Positions 1 through 8,506 of a stretch of DNA of 64,000 bases are shown here, one piece after another. The stretch is from Alkaliphilus oremlandii OhILAs (GTDB lineage Bacteria > Bacillota > Clostridia > Peptostreptococcales > Natronincolaceae): contig NC_009922.1 in NCBI RefSeq assembly GCF_000018325.1, forward strand, positions 1,054,001-1,118,000, in the 5' to 3' direction. The position numbers and the translations under genes were made by a program. The notes beneath the pieces are model-generated. The model had not been told where the DNA came from. It saw only the letters and a list, made by a program, of their open reading frames with translations, and made no database searches. How positions within the stretch are numbered: position 1 is the stretch's first letter; every line of letters starts with the position of its first letter.

Positions 1-135
1 CTAGCAAAACGAAGTGAAGTAGAAAAAGCGAGAAGAGAAGAAGTGGTCCTTAGAAATACGGAAATGTTAGGAATGGGTACCGATGACAATGCTAAAGTCT
101 TTAGCAGAAGGACAAGGGATTCGTATGGAAAGTAA
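1..135 (+). CDS. C-terminal end of an unidentified protein (partial)
   Basis: Frame 1 is open from the first base to a TAA at 133-135 and gives the last 44 residues of a protein, rich in Arg, Lys and Glu and ending in RDSYGK. Its end overlaps the next gene's preferred start by 11 bases, so the two are probably co-transcribed. Because the next gene is a glycyl-radical-enzyme activase of YjjW type, the natural guess is its partner (YjjI/DUF3029 type). No glycyl-radical motif is visible in this fragment, so the identity is inference from position only. Confidence 0.55.
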   Translation, partial: LAKRSEVEKARREEVVLRNTEMLGMGTDDNAKVFSRRTRDSYGK

Positions 136-853
136 AAGACAAGTTCTACCAGTAAAAGGGATCATTCCTTTTGCCAATGTAGATGGAAGTGGTAATAGAA
201 CGACGATTTTTGTACAGGGCTGTAACCTCAATTGTATTTATTGCCATAATCCGGAAACCATACAATTGCCTTGCTCAGAAACAACACATACAAACTATAC
301 AGTTGAAGAACTGATCACCTTATTGAAACAGTATTCTCCCTATATTAGGGGGATTACTGTTTCAGGTGGTGAAGCCACAATATACAGTGACTTTTTAGTA
401 GAACTCTTTAAAGAAGTAAAAAAACTAGGAATTACTTGCTATGTCGATACCAATGGAATTTTTAATAAAGATCATAAATTAGATTTAATTGAAGCAACCG
501 ATAAATTTCTTTTCGATATTAAAGGTATCGATAATTTATCTAAGGTGACTCGCAAAAATATTGATCATAGCTTTGAAAACCTAGAATATTTACTGGAAAG
601 AAATAAGATTGAAGAAGTTCGAACCGTTTGCATCGAAAACTATATGGATGCAGAAGCTGTCATTAGAGAAGTTGCAAAACGTATTAAGGATTACGATGAT
701 GTCCTGTATAAATTGATACGAGTTCATTATAGGGGACTGACAAAAGAACAAGTCATAGCAGTAAAGGATTCTGTTCCGACGAAGGAACGAATGATAGCGC
801 TAGAAAATTTAGCAAAATCCTTAGGTGTAAAAAATGTAATGAGTATACTATAA
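125..853 (+). CDS. yjjW: YjjW-like glycyl-radical enzyme activase (radical SAM)
   Basis: Radical SAM protein that would use S-adenosylmethionine and a [4Fe-4S] cluster to install a glycyl radical on a partner enzyme. The cluster motif CNLNCIYC (CX3CX2C) follows a VDGSGNR stretch typical of activases, and TVSGGEA is the SAM-binding GGE motif. It has 242 residues. It lacks the extra ferredoxin-like cysteine insert present in many activases, so it is a short form. I prefer the ATG at 125 over the ATG at 83 because AAGGACAAGGG lies just upstream and it gives a short overlap with the preceding gene. The partner enzyme probably lies upstream, outside the window. Confidence 0.75.
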   Translation: MESKRQVLPVKGIIPFANVDGSGNRTTIFVQGCNLNCIYCHNPETIQLPCSETTHTNYTVEELITLLKQYSPYIRGITVSGGEATIYSDFLVELFKEVKKLGITCYVDTNGIFNKDHKLDLIEATDKFLFDIKGIDNLSKVTRKNIDHSFENLEYLLERNKIEEVRTVCIENYMDAEAVIREVAKRIKDYDDVLYKLIRVHYRGLTKEQVIAVKDSVPTKERMIALENLAKSLGVKNVMSIL

Positions 854-872
854 GAAAGATAGGAGAAGGGTT

Positions 873-2408
873 ATGGCATATGCTATTGAAATGTTAGGGA
901 TAACGAAAAAGTTTCCTGGTATCAAGGCTAATGACAATGTTACATTACGTGTTGAAAAGGGTCAAATTCATGCACTTTTAGGTGAAAATGGAGCGGGGAA
1001 ATCCACACTGATGAGTGTTTTATTCGGTCTTTATCAACCGGAAGAGGGAATTATTAAAGTAAATGGAGAAGAAGTTAAAATAACGAATCCAAATGTTGCC
1101 AATGATTACGGTATTGGTATGGTTCATCAGCATTTTAAGCTGGTTGAAAATTTTACGGTTGCCGAGAATATCATATTGGGTATGGAGCCTAAAAAATCCT
1201 TTGGTAGAATTGATATGAAAAAAGCCATTCAAAGAGTAGTAGAAATTAGTGAACAATATGGCTTAAAGGTAGATCCAAATGCAAAAATCGAAGACATATC
1301 TGTAGGAATGCAGCAAAGAGTTGAAATTTTAAAAATGCTTTATCGAAATGCAGATATTCTAATTTTTGATGAACCCACTGCTGTATTAACCCCTCAAGAG
1401 ATTAGAGAGCTGATCAAAATAATGAAGGGCTTAATCAAAGAGGGAAAAACGATCATTTTAATTACACATAAATTAAAAGAGATCAAAGAGGTTGCGGATC
1501 AATGCAGTGTTCTTCGCCGTGGAAAATACATTGGCACTGTAAATGTGTCCGATACAAGCGAAGAAAAAATGGCAGAAATGATGGTTGGTAGAGAAGTAAG
1601 TTTTGAAGTTGAAAAGGAAGAAGCAAATCCAACTGATGTGGTGTTAGAGATAAAAGATCTAACGGTGAAGGATAATCGTAATCTAGAAGCCGTAAAAAAT
1701 TTAAGTTTAAAGGTACGTGCTGGAGAGATTCTCTGTATTGCTGGTATCGATGGCAATGGACAAACAGAGCTCATAGAAGCACTGACTGGACTTAGAAAAA
1801 TAGAAAAAGGAACGATTCTACTCAATGGAGAATCCATTGAAAATGAAAACACTAGAAATAGAACCTTGAAGGGAATCGGTCATATACCTGAGGACCGCCA
1901 AAAGTATGGGCTTGTATTAGATTTTAAGGTTGAAGAAAATATGGTTCTTCAAACATACTTCAAAGAACCTTTTTCTAAAAAAGGTATATTGAACTTTAAA
2001 GAGATCAGAGCCTTCTCTGACCGATTGATTAGAGAATTTGACGTGCGTAGTGGACAAGGGAGCTTATCCGATGCTAGAGGTATGTCTGGCGGAAATCAAC
2101 AGAAAGCAATTATTGCTAGGGAAATAGAACGTTCTCCAGAGTTATTAATTGCAGCACAGCCTACAAGGGGACTGGACGTTGGCGCCATAGAATATATTCA
2201 CAATCGTTTGGTTCAGGAAAGGGATAAAGGAAGAGCAATTCTCTTGGTTTCTTTGGAGATGGAAGAGGTGCTGAACCTGTCCGATCGAATCGCTGTTATT
2301 TACGAAGGAGAAATTGTAGGCACCGTAAAGGCTAGTGAGACAAATGAGAACGAGTTAGGTTTAATGATGGCCGGTTCTAAGAAAGGAGATACTATTTCCG
2401 ATGAGTAA
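873..2408 (+). CDS. Nucleoside-type ABC importer, duplicated ATPase subunit
   Basis: Two ABC domains in one 511-residue chain, the form found in the Bmp/YufNOPQ (NupNOPQ) nucleoside importers and in sugar importers. The first domain has Walker A GENGAGKST, signature SVGMQQR and Walker B ILIFDEPTA. The second has a degenerate Walker A (GIDGNGQTE), signature SGGNQQK and a modified Walker B ending in QPTRG. A good binding site (AGGAGAAGG) precedes the ATG. It overlaps the downstream permease by 8 bases. The substrate is inferred from the permeases; no BmpA-type lipoprotein gene is adjacent. Confidence 0.88.
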   Translation: MAYAIEMLGITKKFPGIKANDNVTLRVEKGQIHALLGENGAGKSTLMSVLFGLYQPEEGIIKVNGEEVKITNPNVANDYGIGMVHQHFKLVENFTVAENIILGMEPKKSFGRIDMKKAIQRVVEISEQYGLKVDPNAKIEDISVGMQQRVEILKMLYRNADILIFDEPTAVLTPQEIRELIKIMKGLIKEGKTIILITHKLKEIKEVADQCSVLRRGKYIGTVNVSDTSEEKMAEMMVGREVSFEVEKEEANPTDVVLEIKDLTVKDNRNLEAVKNLSLKVRAGEILCIAGIDGNGQTELIEALTGLRKIEKGTILLNGESIENENTRNRTLKGIGHIPEDRQKYGLVLDFKVEENMVLQTYFKEPFSKKGILNFKEIRAFSDRLIREFDVRSGQGSLSDARGMSGGNQQKAIIAREIERSPELLIAAQPTRGLDVGAIEYIHNRLVQERDKGRAILLVSLEMEEVLNLSDRIAVIYEGEIVGTVKASETNENELGLMMAGSKKGDTISDE

Positions 2409-3510
2409 CTTTAAGAGGTTTTTAGCAAATAAAAAAAATCATAATTTTCTTATTCCAATCATTGCTATTTTATCTGGATTTTTATTTGGCTCCATTATTA
2501 TGGTTCTGACAGGATTAAATCCAAAGGATTTATTTATTTCTATTATTAGAGCTGTAAGTGGTGTGGATGTCAACAATATTGGAACGAGTAAAAAGGTTTT
2601 CAACGCGAGATACGTTGGGGAATATTTAGTGACAGTAATGCCGTTGGTATTAACTGGATTATCTTCTGCTTTTGCTTTTAGAACAGGTCTTTTTAACATC
2701 GGAGGCGAAGGACAAGTATTGGTAGGTTCTTTCTTTGCAACTTATGCAGCCTTAATGTTTGATTTGCCTAGCTTTTTATTGGTACCTACAGTGATGGTGG
2801 CAGGTATGATAGGCGGTGCTATTTGGGGTTTCATCCCAGGTGTGCTCAAAGCTAAATTTAACGTAAGTGAAGTTGTTGTTACGATTATGCTAAACTACGT
2901 TGGGTTATATTCCACCAACTATTTCTTAAAACAGCTCCCAGGCAGTACCAATACACGTACTGTGGATTTTCCCACAGAAAGTCTTTTAAAGAGTGATTTT
3001 CTATCTCGTTTAACCAGTGGCTCAAGATTACATTATGGATTTATCGTTGTAATACTATCCGTTCTTGCTTTTTGGTTTATCATAGAAAAAACAACCTTTG
3101 GGTATGAATTGAAATCCGTTGGATTCAACCCATTTGCCTCTAGATATGCAGGAATGAAGGTTGAGCGAAATGCTGCGCTATCTATGACTATCGCCGGTGC
3201 ATTTTCAGGGTTGGCCGGTGCGATTTTAGTAGCTGGAACCTTTGGTTATGGACGTATTTTAGCCAGCTTTGAAAACTATGGATTTGAAGGACTAGCCGTT
3301 GCCTTAGTTGGAAATAGTACAGGCTCTGGTACGGTTCTCGGTGCACTTTTATTTGGTGCATTAAAAGCAGCGCAACCAATCATGCAGGTCAATCGAATTC
3401 CTCGTGATATTGCGATTATCATTATATCTTCTATTGTAGTTTTCATTGCCATGAGAAATGGAATCAAGCTACTTCTGGAGAGAATCAAGATAAAGGAGGT
3501 TGAAAAATAA
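2401..3510 (+). CDS. Nucleoside-type ABC importer permease 1 (YufP-like)
   Basis: Integral membrane permease of 369 residues from the BPD_transp_2 family, with roughly eight to ten hydrophobic segments. The RTGLFNIGGEGQVLVG stretch near residue 95 is characteristic of YufP/NupP-type permeases, and the C-terminal half has the conserved GAFSGLAGAILV region. It would pair with the next permease to form the heterodimeric channel for purine or pyrimidine nucleosides. It overlaps the ATPase by 8 bases and the next gene by 1 base (TAATG), so the three subunits look translationally coupled. Confidence 0.87.
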   Translation: MSNFKRFLANKKNHNFLIPIIAILSGFLFGSIIMVLTGLNPKDLFISIIRAVSGVDVNNIGTSKKVFNARYVGEYLVTVMPLVLTGLSSAFAFRTGLFNIGGEGQVLVGSFFATYAALMFDLPSFLLVPTVMVAGMIGGAIWGFIPGVLKAKFNVSEVVVTIMLNYVGLYSTNYFLKQLPGSTNTRTVDFPTESLLKSDFLSRLTSGSRLHYGFIVVILSVLAFWFIIEKTTFGYELKSVGFNPFASRYAGMKVERNAALSMTIAGAFSGLAGAILVAGTFGYGRILASFENYGFEGLAVALVGNSTGSGTVLGALLFGALKAAQPIMQVNRIPRDIAIIIISSIVVFIAMRNGIKLLLERIKIKEVEK

Positions 3511-4457
3511 TGGATACAGTTTATTCAATGCTAGTTCTAACACTTATTTTTTCAACACCAATCATGATTGCTTCTCTCGGCGGCTTATTTTCAGAGCGAA
3601 GTGGTGTCGTTAATATCGCTCTCGATGGATTGATGATGTTTGGTGGATTTGGAGCGGCAACAGCCTTGGTTTATTTAGAGAAATCAACATCCTTAGCTCC
3701 TTGGATCGCTCTTCTTGTAGGGACCGTGGTTGGTGCGTTGGTTTCCATCATCCATGCATATTTAAGTATCGATTTAAATGCGGACCAGATCATATCCGGT
3801 ACTGCAATTAACCTATTAGCAACAGGTGCTACGATTTATTTGGCACAAATACTTTTTGGACAACAAAGAACACCGAACTTTACAGGTAGTTTTAGAAAAA
3901 CTACCTATCCAGTTTTAAGTGATATTCCAGTAATTGGTGATATCTTCTTTAAAAATATCTATCCTACCGTATATGTTGCATTTATATTAATCCTTGCTGG
4001 GTGGTATCTGGTATATAAGACACCGTTTGGATTAAGGTTGAGAGCAGCAGGGGAGAACCCTCATGCAGTGGATAGTATGGGAGTCAGTGTTCGTAAAATG
4101 AGATATATTGGCGTTATCATATCCGGTGCCCTAGCAGGTCTTGGCGGTGGCATTCTAGTTCTAACACAGGATACACAGTATACTGTTGTAAGTATTAGTG
4201 GAACAGGGTTTATAGCCTTAGCTGCTTTAGTATTCGGTAGATGGAAGCCAATGGGAATCCTTGGAGCTGGACTATTCTTTGGGTTCTCTAAAATATTCAG
4301 TATTTATTCCAATAGCTTCTCCATGCTAAAAAAATTGCCAAACGAATTTTTCTTTGCACTACCGTATCTATTAACCATTGTGGCACTGGTAATCTTCAGT
4401 AGACAGTCTGTTGGACCGAAAGCTGCAGGAAAGTCTTACGATAAAGGGCAAAGATAA
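3510..4457 (+). CDS. Nucleoside-type ABC importer permease 2 (YufQ-like)
   Basis: Second permease subunit, 315 residues and mostly hydrophobic, from the same family as the preceding protein. The N-terminal GGLFSERSGVVNIALDGLM stretch is the hallmark of YufQ/NupQ. Motifs shared with the first permease, such as GALAGLGGGILV, lie in the second half. Its ATG overlaps the stop of the preceding gene by one base. The operon ends here at a strong hairpin. Specificity for nucleosides is inferred from family resemblance. Confidence 0.87.
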   Translation: MDTVYSMLVLTLIFSTPIMIASLGGLFSERSGVVNIALDGLMMFGGFGAATALVYLEKSTSLAPWIALLVGTVVGALVSIIHAYLSIDLNADQIISGTAINLLATGATIYLAQILFGQQRTPNFTGSFRKTTYPVLSDIPVIGDIFFKNIYPTVYVAFILILAGWYLVYKTPFGLRLRAAGENPHAVDSMGVSVRKMRYIGVIISGALAGLGGGILVLTQDTQYTVVSISGTGFIALAALVFGRWKPMGILGAGLFFGFSKIFSIYSNSFSMLKKLPNEFFFALPYLLTIVALVIFSRQSVGPKAAGKSYDKGQR

Positions 4458-4469
4458 CAAAATATTTAA

Positions 4470-4507
4470 AATAGAGGTAATGAAAAAGCTTTTTCATTAC
4501 CTCTATT
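4470..4507 (+). terminator. Perfect 38-base palindromic terminator after the ABC operon
   Basis: Two fully complementary 19-base arms (4470-4488 and 4489-4507) meet without a spacer, so the RNA would fold into a long hairpin with a small loop. It begins 12 bases after the permease stop and ends in a U-rich stretch, consistent with intrinsic termination. The symmetry could make it work in both directions. Confidence 0.85.
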
Positions 4508-4572
4508 ATTTTGAACAGTGAAAATTTTAAAATGCAAATTATATGCCAAAAATAGAAAATGCAAAAAATACT

Positions 4573-4601
4573 TTTTCAAATGGGAAAGGAAATGGTATAA
4601 T
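4573..4601 (+). promoter_or_regulatory. Candidate sigma-A promoter for rpoN
   Basis: TTTTCA at 4573-4578, a 17-base spacer, then a perfect TATAAT at 4596-4601. The -35 is weak. It lies 79 bases before the rpoN start, in the only intergenic stretch that could drive this gene. Confidence 0.5.
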
Positions 4602-4680
4602 AAGAGTGTAGTCTTTGATAAGTTGAATTAAATTTGAAATCATACGAATGTTCTAAGATGTTTTAAGAAGGGTGATCAAT

Positions 4681-6066
4681 ATGAAAATGGGATTTAATTT
4701 GCAGTTAGAACAATCTCAAAAATTAATTATGACTCCTCAATTACAACAAGCAATACAAATTTTGCAGTTCAACTCTTTAGAGCTGGAGGAATTTATTGCT
4801 GAGCAGTTAGAAAAAAATCCTGTATTGGAGAATGATGCAGAGAAGGAACATAATGAACTATGGGACTCAAAAATAGAAGATAAAATAAAAGAGATCAACT
4901 GGAAGGAATATATCGAAGATTTTAACAACTATTCCTATACAAAAAGTAATTATCAGAATGAAGACAATGAGTTCAATTATGAAAATATCATCTCCAATAA
5001 ATCATCGTTACAAGAATATTTGTTATTTCAGTATAGCTTGACCTTACTAGATAGAAAATACTTTGAAATAGGGGAATATTTAATCAATAGTATCGATGAT
5101 AGAGGCTATTTAACAGTGACCATTAAGGATGTAACCGAACATTTTAATGAAGAAGAAAATATTGTGGAAAGTATTTTACAAATAATTCAAAGCTTCGATC
5201 CTCCAGGAGTAGGAGCAAGAACCATAGAAGAGTGCCTATTATTACAATTGCGATTTTTAGATGTGAAAGATGAGAAAATTTATCAATTAATAAAAGAATA
5301 TTTACCTGAAATTGCTGCCAATAAGTATCCTCTTTTAGCCAAGAAACTTGGTGTCACCATTGAACAGCTTCAAGGATATTGCGATTTTATCAAAACCTTG
5401 GAGCCGAAACCTGGTCGAATGTTTGAATCGAATTTGAATCGATATATTACACCAGACATTACCGTTAAAAAGCTGGATGAAGAATATATTTTATTGACCA
5501 ATGATTTTGACGAGCCTCGTTTAAAGATCAGAGAGGATTATAGAACGATGATCATTTCTGAGGATGAAAATTCGGAAGTTGCTAAATTTTTAAATAACCA
5601 ATTCAACTCTGCTGCCTGGCTTATACGGAGCATTGAACAAAGAAAGCAAACGATTTACAAGGTAGCGGAAGTTATTGTAGAAAAGCAAAAGGGATTTTTT
5701 GAAAAAGGAAAGAAATTCTTAGTGCCAATGACCTTAAAAGAGGTGGCAGAAGAAATTAGCGTTCATGAATCCACTGTCAGTAGAGCTACAAACGGAAAAT
5801 ATATGGAAACACCACACGGTACCTTTGAACTAAAGTTTTTCTTCACCGGAGGCGTTGAAAGTGACGAAGGAATGGGAATTTCTTCCGAGAGCATCAAAAG
5901 CTTTATCAGAGATATCATTAAAGTGGAGGATCCGAAGAAGCCCCTCAGTGACGATAAAATTGTGAGTGAATTAGAAAGAAAAGGAATCAGTATTTCTAGG
6001 AGAACCGTTGCAAAATATAGAGATGAGATGGGGATATTGTCCTCTTCTAAAAGAAAAAGATATTAA
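4681..6066 (+). CDS. rpoN: RNA polymerase sigma-54 factor RpoN (SigL)
   Basis: Alternative sigma factor that binds -24/-12 promoters and needs an AAA+ activator. The 461-residue chain shows the glutamine-rich region I (LQLEQSQKL, MTPQLQQAI), the core-binding middle, a helix-turn-helix near residues 350-380, and the RpoN box at the C-terminus as SRRTVAKYRDEMGI. I chose the ATG at 4681 rather than the in-frame GTG at 4672 because AAGAAGGG (4665-4672) sits at the right distance from it. It is a single-gene unit between two terminators. No sigma-54 promoter was obvious elsewhere in the window. Confidence 0.95.
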   Translation: MKMGFNLQLEQSQKLIMTPQLQQAIQILQFNSLELEEFIAEQLEKNPVLENDAEKEHNELWDSKIEDKIKEINWKEYIEDFNNYSYTKSNYQNEDNEFNYENIISNKSSLQEYLLFQYSLTLLDRKYFEIGEYLINSIDDRGYLTVTIKDVTEHFNEEENIVESILQIIQSFDPPGVGARTIEECLLLQLRFLDVKDEKIYQLIKEYLPEIAANKYPLLAKKLGVTIEQLQGYCDFIKTLEPKPGRMFESNLNRYITPDITVKKLDEEYILLTNDFDEPRLKIREDYRTMIISEDENSEVAKFLNNQFNSAAWLIRSIEQRKQTIYKVAEVIVEKQKGFFEKGKKFLVPMTLKEVAEEISVHESTVSRATNGKYMETPHGTFELKFFFTGGVESDEGMGISSESIKSFIRDIIKVEDPKKPLSDDKIVSELERKGISISRRTVAKYRDEMGILSSSKRKRY

Positions 6067-6082
6067 AAATGATTATTTTAGG

Positions 6083-6136
6083 AAAACCTAAGGTACGATG
6101 GCCTATGAGCATAGGCTATTCTATTTTAGGTTTTTT
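6083..6136 (+). terminator. Terminator after rpoN
   Basis: Nested inverted repeat: AAAACCTAA pairs with TTAGGTTTT on the outside and GCCTATG pairs with CATAGGC on the inside, with a run of T at the 3' side. It begins 17 bases after the rpoN stop. Confidence 0.75.
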
Positions 6137-6234
6137 ATTTTGTTAAAAAATAAGTTTTATAATTGATAAAAATATGCACAGCCATAGCCTTTAATATAAT
6201 TGCTCAATATTCAATAAAAAATTTTTAAGAATAG

Positions 6235-6263
6235 TTGATGAAATCCAAAGATTGGTATATAAT
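6235..6263 (+). promoter_or_regulatory. Sigma-A promoter of the cggR-glycolytic operon
   Basis: TTGATG at 6235-6240, a 17-base spacer and a perfect TATAAT at 6258-6263. Transcription would start near 6270, immediately before the CggR-type operator. This argues against the longer reading of cggR, whose first codon would fall on the -35. Confidence 0.85.
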
Positions 6264-6273
6264 AAAATCAAAT

Positions 6274-6309
6274 AGGGACATAATAAGTCTAAGAGGGACA
6301 TTAATTATC
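6274..6309 (+). promoter_or_regulatory. CggR operator (tandem repeat)
   Basis: Two copies of AGGGAC-N6-xxTC with a 20-base period (GGGAC at 6275 and 6295, AGTC at 6286, TATC at 6306). The spacing equals the Bacillus subtilis CggR operator as I know it (CGGGAC-N6-TGTC-N4 twice). It lies just downstream of the predicted start site, where bound repressor would block early elongation. Release by fructose-1,6-bisphosphate is the known behaviour of the family. Confidence 0.8.
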
Positions 6310-6330
6310 CCGAATGAGAGGGGGGACTTC

Positions 6331-7350
6331 ATGAACACCATGATTGACCTGCAAAGGAAAATTGTACCTGAGATTTTTCCAATACTAGAAAAACGCTATA
6401 ACATCCTTAAAAATATAGATGCTCTAGGGCCAATTGGGCGAAGAAATCTAGCTATTAAATTGTCCATGGGTGAGAGAATTGTAAGAGCCGAAGTGGATTT
6501 ACTGAAAGAGCTAGGGTTGGTAGAAATAAATGCAGTGGGTATGAAGATCACAGAAGAAGGGAAAGAATTATTACAGGACCTAACGGAAGTGATGTACTCC
6601 ATTGATGGAATGGATCGAATCGAAGAGGAATTGCAAAGAAAATTACAGATAAAGAAAGTGATCATTGTACCAGGAAATGTTGAAGAGGATGGGATATTAA
6701 AAAATATAGGAAAAGCCACAGCCAAGCTTATCGAAAGTTCGATCACTGAAAATACTAAAATCGGTATTACTGGAGGAAACACCATGGCTGCCGTTGCTGA
6801 AGAATTGACGCAGCATACCAAAAAGCAGAATATTACAGTATATCCCGCTCGAGGTGGACTTGGAAAGCAAGTGGAGATTCAGGCCAATACCATCGCAGCA
6901 AAGATGGCAAGTAAGCTCAATGGCAATTACGAATTATTGCATGCATCAGACACGTTGAGTAGCCAAACCATGGAGATCCTATTAAAAGACAAAGAGATTA
7001 AAGAAGTCATTGAAAACATAAAATCTGTAGATTTACTGATATTTGGTATTGGAAGAGCTGATACCATGGCAAACCGCAGGGAATTTTCAAAAGAAATTAT
7101 AGAAAAATTAGAAGAGAGCAAAGCAGTGTCAGAAGCATTCGGTTATTACTTTAATCAGCATGGGGATATTGTGTATGAAACAAATTCTATGGGAATCAAG
7201 CTGGAAGATTTTCACAAGATTAAAGAAGTAATCGGTGTTGCTGGGGGTAAGGATAAGGCAGAGGCCATAGGCGCAATTTGTAGCTTGAGAAAGTCAATGA
7301 TATTGGTCATTGATGAAGCAGCGGCAAAAGAACTATTACAATTAAATTAG
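6331..7350 (+). CDS. cggR: Central glycolytic genes regulator CggR
   Basis: SorC/DeoR-type repressor of lower glycolysis. About 339 residues: an N-terminal winged helix (LGPIGRRNLAIKL, then GERIVRAEVDLLKELGLV) and a C-terminal sugar-phosphate-binding domain of SorC type (GITGGNTMAAVAE, then VDLLIFGIGRAD). I start it at the ATG at 6331 after GAGAGGGGGGAC. A start at 6235 would place the N-terminus over the promoter and operator. It heads the operon with gap 12 bases downstream, the usual Firmicute order, and very likely represses its own operon. Confidence 0.92.
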   Translation: MNTMIDLQRKIVPEIFPILEKRYNILKNIDALGPIGRRNLAIKLSMGERIVRAEVDLLKELGLVEINAVGMKITEEGKELLQDLTEVMYSIDGMDRIEEELQRKLQIKKVIIVPGNVEEDGILKNIGKATAKLIESSITENTKIGITGGNTMAAVAEELTQHTKKQNITVYPARGGLGKQVEIQANTIAAKMASKLNGNYELLHASDTLSSQTMEILLKDKEIKEVIENIKSVDLLIFGIGRADTMANRREFSKEIIEKLEESKAVSEAFGYYFNQHGDIVYETNSMGIKLEDFHKIKEVIGVAGGKDKAEAIGAICSLRKSMILVIDEAAAKELLQLN

Positions 7351-7362
7351 GAGGGTTTTATT

Positions 7363-8376
7363 ATGAAAACTAAGGTAGCGATTAATGGATTTGGAAGAAT
7401 TGGTAGAAATGTATTCAAAGTTGCAATGAGTCAAGATACGACATGGGATATTGTTGCCATCAATGATTTAACAGATCCTAAAACATTGGCTCATTTATTA
7501 AAGTACGACAGTTTATTCGGAAAGTTTAACGGAGAAGTTGAAAGCACGGCGGATTCTATCATCGTGAATGGAAAAGAGATTAAGATCTTTGCAGAAAAAG
7601 ATCCAGAAAGATTACCTTGGGGTGAGCTTGGTGTAGATTTAGTCATCGAGTCTACAGGAATCTTCAGAAGCAAAAAAGATGTGAGCAAACATATGAACGC
7701 TGGTGCTAAAAAAGTATTGATTACTTCCCCTGCAAAGGACGAAGATATTACCATTGTTATGGGTGTAAATGAGGAGGATTATGATGCAGCTAATCATAAT
7801 GTAATTTCTAATGCGTCTTGTACAACGAATTGTATTGCACCAGTAGCGAAGCTATTGGATGAAAATTTTACAATTAAAAGAGGTTTGATGACGACAATCC
7901 ACGCGTATACAAATGATCAGAGAATCTTAGACCTGCCACATAGTGACCTAAGAAGAGCAAGAGCGGCAGGGGAATCCATCATACCCACCACTACGGGAGC
8001 AGCCGAAGCTGTTGCATTGGTTCTACCACAACTAAAAGGTAAATTAAGCGGTTTAGCCATGAGAGTGCCGACGCCTACAGTATCTGTAGTAGATTTAGTG
8101 TTAGAGCTGGAAAAGTCCACAGACAAAGAGGAAATCAATCGAATTTTTGAAGCGGCTGCAAAGGGAAGTTTAAAGGGAATTTTAGATTATTCAGACCTGC
8201 CATTGGTTTCTATCGATTACAAGCAGGACCCTCACTCTAGTATTGTAGACGGATTAAGCACCATGACCATGGAAGGAAATATGATAAAAGTCGTTGCTTG
8301 GTATGATAATGAATGGGGATATTCAACAAGAGTTGTAGACCTAGTAAGTTATATCGTAGAAAAGGGAATAAAATAA
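7363..8376 (+). CDS. gap: Glyceraldehyde-3-phosphate dehydrogenase (glycolytic, GapA type)
   Basis: Phosphorylating dehydrogenase that turns glyceraldehyde-3-phosphate, NAD and phosphate into 1,3-bisphosphoglycerate. It has 337 residues with the NAD-binding start INGFGRIGRN, the catalytic cysteine in SNASCTTNC, and the closing WYDNEWGYS. The AGGAGG site sits 8 bases before the ATG. It directly follows cggR, which fits the catabolic GapA rather than a gluconeogenic GapB. A 130-base gap with a palindrome separates it from pgk. Confidence 0.97.
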   Translation: MKTKVAINGFGRIGRNVFKVAMSQDTTWDIVAINDLTDPKTLAHLLKYDSLFGKFNGEVESTADSIIVNGKEIKIFAEKDPERLPWGELGVDLVIESTGIFRSKKDVSKHMNAGAKKVLITSPAKDEDITIVMGVNEEDYDAANHNVISNASCTTNCIAPVAKLLDENFTIKRGLMTTIHAYTNDQRILDLPHSDLRRARAAGESIIPTTTGAAEAVALVLPQLKGKLSGLAMRVPTPTVSVVDLVLELEKSTDKEEINRIFEAAAKGSLKGILDYSDLPLVSIDYKQDPHSSIVDGLSTMTMEGNMIKVVAWYDNEWGYSTRVVDLVSYIVEKGIK

Positions 8377-8452
8377 TAACAAATATTGTATTCAAGGATT
8401 TAATTTTATAAAAAAATGTGATAACATATAGATGAAATAACATATACTATTG

Positions 8453-8478
8453 AATTAATTAGTATATACTAATTAATT
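8453..8478. repeat. Perfect 26-base AT-only-core palindrome between gap and pgk
   Basis: Starting with AATTAATTAG and ending with CTAATTAATT around a central TATATA, the 26 bases equal their own reverse complement. There is no U-tract, so it does not look like a terminator. A protein-binding site or an mRNA-processing hairpin is possible. Confidence 0.7.
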
Positions 8479-8506
8479 GCTTGATTCCAAGGAGGTATGG
8501 GCGTAA

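Noticed and set aside
6235..6330. Longer N-terminus of CggR starting at 6235
   Set aside because: The extension would begin on the -35 element and read through the -10 and operator; a strong binding site precedes the ATG at 6331.
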